DNA of 39,927 bases from Streptomyces milbemycinicus (GTDB lineage Bacteria > Actinomycetota > Actinomycetes > Streptomycetales > Streptomycetaceae), in contig NZ_MUNE01000272.1 in assembly GCF_002154605.1 (NCBI RefSeq), positions 1 to 39,927 on the forward strand. The letters run 5' to 3'. A program made the position numbers and the translations under genes. Of this stretch, positions 31,885 through 39,927 are shown in pieces; the stretch's first letter is position 1; every line of letters begins with the position of its first letter. The notes below the pieces were generated by a model. It was not told the origin of the DNA and did not search any database. It saw nothing but the letters and a program-made list of their open reading frames with translations.

Positions 31885-32204
31885 GCGCGGGAGACACAGC
31901 GAGCGACGGCGGTCTCGCCCTGTCCCCCATCACCACCGACACCGTCCGGGAGCTGCTGTCGGACCGCAGGGTCTTCCCCGCGGTGCCCGCCGAGCTCGAT
32001 GAGGACGCCGAACTGGTACTGGACTCCCTCGGGTTGGTATGGCTGCTGCACATGGTGGAGGAGCGCTACGGCCTGGTCGTGGAACCCAGCGACGAGGACG
32101 TCGTCGGGCTCACCTCGCTGCGACGGCTCACCGCGTATCTGCGCGCCGCCCAGACGGACCGGCGCCGGCAGAGGGCAGCAGAGGGCGGCGGCGATGAGCG
32201 GTGA
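31881..32204 (+). CDS. Acyl carrier protein 2
   Basis: A 107-residue carrier protein, overlapping the first by ATGA. Core: ELVLDSLGLVWLLHMVEERYGL, with the serine near residue 53, then EDVVGLTSLRRLTAYL. The motif DSLGLVWL differs clearly from the first carrier (DSLSLIEL), so the two are not recent duplicates and may serve different acyl groups or steps. The Arg/Gly-rich tail overlaps the ketosynthase start by 11 bases. Confidence 0.88.
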   Translation: MSAGDTASDGGLALSPITTDTVRELLSDRRVFPAVPAELDEDAELVLDSLGLVWLLHMVEERYGLVVEPSDEDVVGLTSLRRLTAYLRAAQTDRRRQRAAEGGGDER

Positions 32205-33411
32205 GGTGACGGTGACCGGATTCGGTGTACGCACCGCGTTCGGCACGGGAGCCGAGGCCCTGCGGCGCGGGGTGTTCGCGGGAATCCCCTCGTTCCGGGC
32301 CACCACGAGGTTCGACACCGGCCCGTACCGTACGCCGATGGCGGGCGTCGCCCCGGACGGACCCGACGCGGCCTGGGACTGGGCGCTGCGCCATGCGCTC
32401 GCGCAGTGCGGCGCGGAGGCCGTCGACTTGGCGGGCCTCCGTCCGGGTACGAAGGCCGCGGTGCTGCTCGGCGTCGCCGGCGACTGCACCAGCGTCACCC
32501 GCCACTGGCGAACCGCCGCCGGTGCCACGCCCGGGCGCCGGCAGGACGTGGCAGCGGCCCCGCACTCCGCGACCGGGGCTACGGAGCGGGCCGCCGACGC
32601 CGTACCCGCGCACCTCGCCGAGCTGCTGGCCGGGCGGCTCGCGCTGACCGGGCCACGGCTCACCTTCACCAACGCCTGTGTCGCGTCCGCCGCGGCCATC
32701 ATCCATGCCTGCCGGCTGATCTCCTCGGGCCGGATCGACGCGGCGGTCTGCGCGGGTGGATATCTGGTGGAGGAGGAGACCTTCGCCAAGTTCGACTCCG
32801 GCCGGGCACTGTCCCGCGACGGCGCGGTGCGCCCGTTCAGCGCCGACCGTAGTGGACTGCTGCTGGGCGACGGGGTGGCGGCCGTCGTGCTGGAGTCCGC
32901 CGAACACGCCCGCCGCCGCGGTGCCCGGCCGCTGGCCACCGTGGTGGGCTGGGGCGCGGCCACGGACACCCACCACATCGCCCAACCGCACCCGGAGGGT
33001 GTCGGCCTGGCCCTCGCGACACGGCAGGCGATGCGGCTCGCCGGGGACCCGGACGGGGCGGGCCTCGGCTATGTCAACGCGCATGGGACCGGCACCAAAT
33101 ACAACGACGGGGCGGAGACCCGCGGACTACGGGCCGCCTTCCCCGAGCGGGCCGAGACCATACCCATCAGCTCCACCAAGAGCACCACCGGCCACCTCCT
33201 GGAGGCCGCGGGCGTGGTGGAGTTCGTGATCACGATGCTGGCCCTGCTGGACGGCGTACTGCCGCCGACCGCCGGGTTCACCCGCTCGGCCCCGGAGTGC
33301 GACCTGGACTATGTGCCGAACCAGCCCCGTGCGGCCGACCTGCGCCGGGCCCTCACCGTCAACGCCGCCTTCGGGGGCGCCAACACCGCACTCGTACTGG
33401 AGCGGCCGTGA
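32194..33411 (+). CDS. Beta-ketoacyl synthase (KS), catalytic
   Basis: A 405-residue type II ketosynthase of the FabF/KS-alpha fold. The active-site cysteine lies in TNACVASAAA, the two histidines in NAHGTGT and STTGHLLEAAG, with the lysine in SSTKSTTGH, so the catalytic triad is complete. ATG 32194 lies inside the end of the second carrier gene. It should decarboxylatively extend an aryl-primed carrier-bound chain, or condense two carrier-bound acyl groups. No acyltransferase is encoded nearby, so malonyl loading would rely on the fatty-acid-synthase transacylase (inference). Confidence 0.93.
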   Translation: MSGEVTVTGFGVRTAFGTGAEALRRGVFAGIPSFRATTRFDTGPYRTPMAGVAPDGPDAAWDWALRHALAQCGAEAVDLAGLRPGTKAAVLLGVAGDCTSVTRHWRTAAGATPGRRQDVAAAPHSATGATERAADAVPAHLAELLAGRLALTGPRLTFTNACVASAAAIIHACRLISSGRIDAAVCAGGYLVEEETFAKFDSGRALSRDGAVRPFSADRSGLLLGDGVAAVVLESAEHARRRGARPLATVVGWGAATDTHHIAQPHPEGVGLALATRQAMRLAGDPDGAGLGYVNAHGTGTKYNDGAETRGLRAAFPERAETIPISSTKSTTGHLLEAAGVVEFVITMLALLDGVLPPTAGFTRSAPECDLDYVPNQPRAADLRRALTVNAAFGGANTALVLERP

Positions 33412-34332
33412 AGACCGAGAAGACGGTACTCCGCTCCCCCTTGGGCATCCTCGCCACCGCCACCGCGACGCTCGGCACCGGGCGGGACGACGACCTCCCG
33501 CTGCCGAGGCTGCCCGGCTTCGTGGAGTCGTCGTTCAGCCCGCTGGCGTACGAGGTCAGCAGGCAGTGCCTCACCGAACGGCCCGGGGACGGCTCACGCA
33601 CCGCCGTGGCGCTGGCCAGTCTGATGGGCGACACCACCACCGCGGATCTGGCCAGTCGGCGCATGGTCTCCGGGCAGGTCCACAACCCGCTGCTGTTCAT
33701 GCAGGCCACCGCCAACTCCGTACTGGGCTATACGAGCCGGGAGTTCGGGATCACGGGGCAGACGTTCAGCCTCTCCACCCTCGACGATCCGGTGACCGAG
33801 CTGCTGGCCATGGCGGATCTGCTGCTGGAGGACCCGGAGCTGGACCGGGTCCTGGTGCTGGGCGTGGAGCTGGGCGGGGGCGAACGCCGTGAGGCGGGGG
33901 TCCCCCCGGCCGATGGCTGGGCAAGGGTGTCCGACGCGTACCGGGAACTGGCCGTCGGCAGCAACCGCCCAGTGCCGCCCCCGTCGACACCCGCCGGCCT
34001 AGCCGCGGCGGTGCTGCTCGGCCGACCGGGCGCCGAGGCACCGGTCTCGGTCCGGTCGGCCGAGGCGTACGAAGCCGACCACGCCACCCACGACGAGGCG
34101 GTCGGCACCGAGACAGTCGGCACCGCGGCGGCCGGGCATCCCGGAAACATCCTGGGCCTGTTCGACCTGGCCGCCGCCCACCGGCGGCTGCTGCGGGACG
34201 GCGGCAGTCACCTCCTGGTGACGGAGCCGGGGGTACGGCGCGGCCGCACCGCGTTCCGGCTCACCGCCGACGCGGAAACTCCCCCGAGCGCGCCGACGGA
34301 CGCGCCCGCCGTAAGGGACGACAGGGAGCCCC

Positions 34333-34346
<14 letters not shown>
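33408..34346 (+). CDS. Short KS-like/CLF-like partner subunit without active cysteine
   Basis: A 312-residue protein starting at GTG 33408, overlapping the ketosynthase stop (GTGA). It resembles the N-terminal part of thiolase-fold ketosynthases and 'chain length factor' proteins (SGQVHNPLLFMQATANSVLGY, then FSLSTLDDPVTELLAMADLLL). At the active-site position it has FSLST instead of a cysteine. A GHPGNILGLFDLAAA segment corresponds to the second histidine region. It is about 90 residues shorter than a usual KS-beta. It most likely forms a heterodimer with the preceding KS and shapes the chain cavity. The His/Asp-rich C-terminal end is atypical. Confidence 0.78.
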
Positions 34347-36035
<1,689 letters not shown>

Positions 36036-36039
<4 letters not shown>

Positions 36040-36590
36040 GCACGGCAACGGGTGAAGACGGGGTCAACCACCGCGCCCGGACACTGGAGGCATACCGGCT
36101 GTGGTGGCAGCACGACGCCAACTGGTATCAGGGGGTGGCCAAGCGATTCGGACAGCAGGTCGCGAACGAGATCAACGCCGAGGCGATGCGCAAGATCGCC
36201 CTCAAGGTCGGGCAGCAGGTCGCCCGGCGGAGCGGCGCCCTGCCCGACAGCGGTGACGGCGCCAAGGATCTGGAGGAGCTGCGCCGCCGGTACGACGAGT
36301 GCGGCGACCGGATGTTCCCACGGGAACTGCGCAACGCCGCCACCGAGGTGGCCGGCGACGATCTGATCGTGCTCACGCTGCGGCGGAACTTCGCCATCAC
36401 CATGGTGCGGATGGCCGGTTCGCTGGAGGGCTACCAGTGCCCGTGCACCGATGTCCACGCGGGCTGGTCCGAAGGGCTCGGCGTGACCCTGTCGGAGAAC
36501 CGGGCCACGAGCTGTCTGCGGGAGGGCGATGCGGCGTGCCACCTGCTGATGCGGGTGCGCACCCCCCTTTCCCCCGGTGCGGAGGGCTGA
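36036..36590 (+). CDS. DUF6125/V4R-like small protein
   Basis: A 184-residue protein with an alpha-helical N-terminal half (RLWWQHDANWYQGVAKRFG, ANEINAEAMRKIALKVG). The C-terminal half has clustered cysteines and a pattern GWSEGLGVTL, SCLREGDAACHLLM that resembles the 4-vinyl-reductase (V4R) ligand-binding fold and DUF6125 proteins. Cysteines in YQCPCTD and in the final CLREGDAACH could bind a metal or a small molecule. ATG 36036 overlaps the ligase stop (ATGA). Family members occur in biosynthetic clusters without a settled role; candidate functions are hydrolase, cyclase or chaperone for the reactive chain. I cannot assign one. Confidence 0.65.
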
Positions 36591-36593
36591 CCG

Positions 36594-37523
36594 TTGCGGA
36601 TACTTGTCGCCGGGGCGACCGGAGTGATCGGACACCCGCTGGTGGGCGCGCTGCGGGCGCGGGGCCACCAGGTGAGCGCGCTGGTACGGGAGGAGTCCCG
36701 GGCGAAGGCCCTGAACGAAGACGCCGACACGGTCGTGGTCGCCGACGCCCTCGACCAACAGGCCCTGCTGTCGGCGGTCTCGGCCGCCCGGCCCGAGGTG
36801 GTCGTCCACCAGATGACGGCGCTGCGACTGCTGCGCGACGACCCCGCGGAGGCCTTCGCGCTGACCGCGCGGCTGCGTACCGAGGGCACCGCCAATCTGG
36901 TCGCTGCGGCCCGCGCGGCCGGGGCCCGGCGGCTGGTCGCACAGAGCATCGCCTTCGCCGCCGCACCGGCCGGGGATCCGGTCCTCGACGAGGACGCGCC
37001 ACTGTACGTGGACGCCCCCGACCCCGGCTGGGCCGCGACCGTACGGGCCGTCGCCGAGCTGGAACGGCTGGTCCTGGACAACCCCGACCTCGCGGGCGTG
37101 GTGCTGCGGTACGGCACGCTGTACGGCGCCGGAACCGCGTACGCCCGTACCGGCGGGACCGGGCAGGCGGTGCTGGCCGGCCGGCTCCCGCTCCCCGAGG
37201 GCGCGTCAGGGGTCACCTCGTTCGTGCATGTGAAAGACGCGGTGGGGGCCGCGGTCGCCGCCGTCGAGTCGGACGCCACCGGCCTGTTCCATGTGACGGA
37301 CGACGAGCCGGCCCCGGCCACACAGTGGCTTCCGGCCTACGCCCGAGCGCTGGGCGGCCCGCCGCCGCGCACGATCCCGTCCGCGCTCGCGCCCCGGCTG
37401 CTCGGCTGGTTCATCACCCATCAGCTCACCGCGGCGCGCGGGGCGGCCAACGACCGGGCGCGTGCGGCGCTGGGCTGGAAGCCGCTGCGGCCGAGCTGGC
37501 GCGACGGGCTGGGCACGGAATGA
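36594..37523 (+). CDS. NAD-dependent epimerase/dehydratase-like protein (extended SDR)
   Basis: A 309-residue Rossmann protein starting MRILVAGATGVIGHPLV, with the NAD(P) motif GATGVIG. It continues with VADALDQQALLSAV, SIAFAA, LRYGTLYG and HVKDAV as in extended SDRs. The catalytic Tyr-x-x-x-Lys is not visible where expected (after the SIAFAA segment the region reads TVRAVAELERLVL). It may therefore be non-classical, or reduce/bind a carrier-attached intermediate differently. The start is TTG 36594, chosen because GGAGGG at 36581-36586 is well spaced and the beta-1 strand begins at once. It is the only reductase candidate in the operon. Confidence 0.8.
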   Translation: MRILVAGATGVIGHPLVGALRARGHQVSALVREESRAKALNEDADTVVVADALDQQALLSAVSAARPEVVVHQMTALRLLRDDPAEAFALTARLRTEGTANLVAAARAAGARRLVAQSIAFAAAPAGDPVLDEDAPLYVDAPDPGWAATVRAVAELERLVLDNPDLAGVVLRYGTLYGAGTAYARTGGTGQAVLAGRLPLPEGASGVTSFVHVKDAVGAAVAAVESDATGLFHVTDDEPAPATQWLPAYARALGGPPPRTIPSALAPRLLGWFITHQLTAARGAANDRARAALGWKPLRPSWRDGLGTE

Positions 37524-39106
37524 CCAAAGCCACCCAGCCCCGGTCGTGGGCCGTACTCCTGGTCGTGGTCTGCGCCCAGATGCTGATCTGGCTGGACACC
37601 TCGATCCTCAATGTCGCTGTCACCACCCTGGCCGATCCGGACCGGGGCCTGGGCGCGACCCCCGCCGAACTGGAGTGGGTGGCGAGCGCCTACACCCTGG
37701 TCTTCGCCGGCACCCTCTTCGCGGGCGGCGCGCTGGCCGACCGCTTCGGTCCCCGTACCACCCTGCTCGCCGGTCTGACGCTGTTCGGCGTCGCCTCCGG
37801 CGCCGGCGCGTTCGCCGGAAGCCCGGCCTGGCTCATCGTGGCGCGCGGCTTCATGGGCGCGGGCAGTGCGCTGCTGATGCCCGCGACGCTGTCGATCATC
37901 GTGCGGAGCACCCCGGCGGACAAGCGCACCCGTGCGATCGCGATCTGGAGTTCGTCCAGCGGCCTCGGCGTGGCCGTCGGCCCGGTCGCGGGCGGGGCGC
38001 TGCTCAGCCACTTCTGGTGGGGGTCGGTGTTCCTGGTCAATGTGCCGATTGTCGCCCTGTGTCTGGCGGGAGTGGTGGCCGTCGTTCCCGAGCTGGGCGG
38101 TGCACGGCGCCAGGTGCTCGATCTGCCGGGTCTTGCCCTGTCGGTGCTCGGTCTCGGCGGCCTGGTCTACGGGGTCATCGAGCTGGGCAACGGGGAGACC
38201 TGGTACGGGCCGCACGTCCTGCTCCCGCTGCTGCTGGGCGGCGCGCTGCTCGCCGCCTTCGTGGCCGGTCAGCGCAGATCCCCGGCGCCCAGCCTGGATG
38301 TGCGGCTCTTCCGGCAGCCCGGGTTCACAGCCGGGAGCGTGGTGCTGCTGCTCGCGTTCATGGCGCTGGCCGGGCATCTGTTCTACGCGGCCTTCTATCT
38401 CCAGGGGCCCTGCGGGCTCTCCCCCGCGCGCGCCGGAACCGTGATGATCGCCGCCGCGGTCGGCATCGTCCTGGGCAGTCAGGCGTCCCCGGCGATGAGC
38501 CGGCGGCTGTCGGCCCGGTGGACGGTCGCCGCCGGAATACTGATCACCGCGGCCACGTATCTCGCCTATCTGTGGTTCGACGAGCAGACCCCGGTCCCGA
38601 CCATCGCGGCCCTGCTGCTGGTGCAGGGATTCGGTATGGGCCTGATCGGCACACCGGTCACGGCCGTGATGATGAGCGCGGTGCCACCGCATCTCGCGGG
38701 CGCCGGATCCGCCGTCAACAGTGTTACGCGGCAGGTGGGCGGGACGCTCGGGGTGGCGATGGCGGGCTCGGTCCTCTCCGGGGTGTACCGGGAGCGGATG
38801 GCCGATGCCACGCTGCCCGGCGGTCCTCGGGGGCTGCCGCCCGGTGCCGAGGAGCAGGCCCGGACCTCGGCCGAGGCGGCACGCTCGCTGGCACATTCGC
38901 TACGGCTGCCGCAGCTGGCGGAGACGGCCGACCGCGCCTTCCTCGACGCGATGTACGCGGCCACGCTCTGGACTGCCGTACTGGCCCTCGTCGGGTTCGC
39001 CGTGAGTGTCGTGGGGCTGCGTTTCCGGGAAGCGGGGCCGCAGAACATCCAGGAAGGACCGGAAGAACCACGGGAGGCGCGGGACGGCCAGGTGGAAACC
39101 GCGTAA
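37520..39106 (+). CDS. MFS exporter, DHA2 (EmrB/QacA) family, 14 TM
   Basis: A 528-residue drug:H+ antiporter. Motif D1 is seen as LDTSILNVAVTTL in helix 1, motif A as GGALADRFGPRTTLLAG, motif B near ARGFMGAGSALLMPATL, and motif C as GVAVGPVAGGALL in helix 5. Fourteen hydrophobic segments fit the DHA2 type. ATG 37520 overlaps the previous stop (ATGA), so it is the last gene of the ten-gene operon. It probably exports the finished metabolite and gives self-resistance (inference). The hydrophilic C-terminal tail (about 25 residues) is acidic. Confidence 0.92.
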   Translation: MTKATQPRSWAVLLVVVCAQMLIWLDTSILNVAVTTLADPDRGLGATPAELEWVASAYTLVFAGTLFAGGALADRFGPRTTLLAGLTLFGVASGAGAFAGSPAWLIVARGFMGAGSALLMPATLSIIVRSTPADKRTRAIAIWSSSSGLGVAVGPVAGGALLSHFWWGSVFLVNVPIVALCLAGVVAVVPELGGARRQVLDLPGLALSVLGLGGLVYGVIELGNGETWYGPHVLLPLLLGGALLAAFVAGQRRSPAPSLDVRLFRQPGFTAGSVVLLLAFMALAGHLFYAAFYLQGPCGLSPARAGTVMIAAAVGIVLGSQASPAMSRRLSARWTVAAGILITAATYLAYLWFDEQTPVPTIAALLLVQGFGMGLIGTPVTAVMMSAVPPHLAGAGSAVNSVTRQVGGTLGVAMAGSVLSGVYRERMADATLPGGPRGLPPGAEEQARTSAEAARSLAHSLRLPQLAETADRAFLDAMYAATLWTAVLALVGFAVSVVGLRFREAGPQNIQEGPEEPREARDGQVETA

Positions 39107-39152
39107 GTGCCTGTTGTTTGCGCGCGCCCGTCAGTCGTGCTTGGCTCGTCCG

Positions 39153-39821
39153 ATGAATTTTCTGTTGACGGCGAGTGGCCTGCGCAACGAGACGCTGCGG
39201 GATGCGCTGCGGGACATGCTGGGAAAGCCGTTCGGATCGGCGAACGTGGTGTTCGTTCCCACGGCATCAGTCGCCGAGCCCGGGGACCACGGATGGTTCG
39301 TCGCGGACATGAACCGGCTGCACGGCCTCGGCTGGCGGGAGTTCGACGTCCTGGAGCTGAACGGCCTGCCCCGGCAGATGGTGCTCGACCGGCTGCTCCA
39401 CGCCGACGTCATCTATGTCGAGGGCGGCAGCCACTACCACCTCGCGCGCAGCATCACCGGCAACGGCCTGGCCGACGGCTTCCTGGAGGCGCTGGAGAAC
39501 CGGGTCTATGTGGGGGTCAGCGCCGGATCAATGATCTTCAGCCGTAATCTCACCGGACACTCCGCCGACGTCATCGGGGACACCACGGACCTCCACGTGC
39601 TCGGCGCGACGACCGTGGAGCCGCCGTTCGGCCTCTTCGACTGGTATCTCAAGCCCCACCTGTACTCGCCGGATTTCCCCGAGCGGGACGACGCCTGGGC
39701 TGATCACATCGCTGCGCGGGCGGACTTCCCGATCTACTTCATCGACGACGAGACCGCCGTTCGCGTCAGGGACGGCAAGGTGGATGTCATTTCTGAAGGC
39801 CGGTGGCGGTTCCATCCGTGA
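39153..39821 (+). CDS. pepE: Peptidase E (S51 dipeptidase-like)
   Basis: A 222-residue cytoplasmic serine peptidase. The nucleophile lies in GVSAGSM (nucleophile elbow) and the preceding strand ends in YVEGGSHYHLARS, both characteristic of peptidase E, which cleaves Asp-X dipeptides; homologues include cyanophycinases. ATG 39153 begins directly with a beta-strand (MNFLLTASG). It lies 46 bases after the exporter with its own leader, and is probably an ordinary housekeeping gene rather than part of the biosynthetic operon. Confidence 0.85.
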   Translation: MNFLLTASGLRNETLRDALRDMLGKPFGSANVVFVPTASVAEPGDHGWFVADMNRLHGLGWREFDVLELNGLPRQMVLDRLLHADVIYVEGGSHYHLARSITGNGLADGFLEALENRVYVGVSAGSMIFSRNLTGHSADVIGDTTDLHVLGATTVEPPFGLFDWYLKPHLYSPDFPERDDAWADHIAARADFPIYFIDDETAVRVRDGKVDVISEGRWRFHP

Positions 39822-39927
39822 CTCAACGCGCGGTGGGGAGCCCCGGACAGGGCAGTGCCGCGCCCAGGGGCGCGCTGATGCGGAGCTGCCGGGGTGAGCA
39901 CCTGCGTCAGGCGGCTCTACCTTCTTG
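39822..39927. other. Window end, nothing recognised
   Basis: The last 106 bases hold no gene I can support; a small GCGCCC/GGGCGC-type self-complementary stretch near 39868 could be a terminator for the peptidase gene. Confidence 0.3.

Overview
The window looks like a Streptomyces-type actinobacterial chromosome segment. Base composition is very GC-rich with strong third-position G/C bias. An IdeR/DmdR1-like iron box sits before a siderophore ABC transporter. Rare TTA leucine codons occur in only a few genes, as expected where bldA controls development and secondary metabolism. GTG and TTG starts with clear Shine-Dalgarno sequences are common. No species can be named from sequence alone, and no CRISPR array, complete IS element or tRNA/rRNA gene was found.

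Layout. (1) 87-6291, plus strand: a compact catabolic operon for a small aromatic or N-heterocyclic acid: MFS transporter, FAD hydroxylase of the dihydroxypyridine-hydroxylase type, cupin, ACMSD-like amidohydrolase/decarboxylase, second MFS transporter, VOC/glyoxalase-like protein, then a strong hairpin. (2) 6292-10703, mostly minus strand: a scar holding a DeoR-regulator fragment, a thioesterase, and a redox operon (Zn alcohol dehydrogenase, SDR, frameshifted aldo/keto reductase). (3) 10896-15087, plus strand: iron box and a complete FecCD/ATPase/binding-lipoprotein ferric-siderophore importer. (4) 15109-18948, minus: a giant HTH-STAND-14xWD40 protein. (5) 19180-26037: an accessory zone with genes in decay. 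It holds an orphan lasso-peptide-type cyclase followed by a gene scrap, a SAM methyltransferase frameshifted at a (CCGG)4 repeat, a VOC/ribbon-helix-helix pair with an octad operator, a Ser/Thr kinase that lost its N-lobe, an alginate lyase (PL7) and a lipoprotein. (6) 26191-27549, minus: an MHS-type transporter. (7) 28116-39106, plus: a tightly coupled ten-gene biosynthetic operon. (8) 39153-39821: peptidase E.

The most interesting region is the ten-gene operon. GriI-like and GriH-like enzymes should make 3-amino-4-hydroxybenzoate (3,4-AHBA) from aspartate semialdehyde and dihydroxyacetone phosphate. Two AMP-forming ligases and two discrete acyl carrier proteins, an intact ketosynthase, an unusually short CLF-like partner without the active cysteine, a DUF6125/V4R-like protein, an extended-SDR-like protein and a 14-TM exporter follow. 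Nearly all junctions overlap (ATGA, GTGA, TGATG), so this is one transcription/translation unit. TTA codons at codon 7 of the first gene and codon 36 of the third suggest bldA control. The combination resembles the aryl-primed type II polyketide logic of asukamycin-like and avenalumic-acid-like pathways, but the gene set visible here matches none I can name. It is the best candidate for an undescribed pathway.
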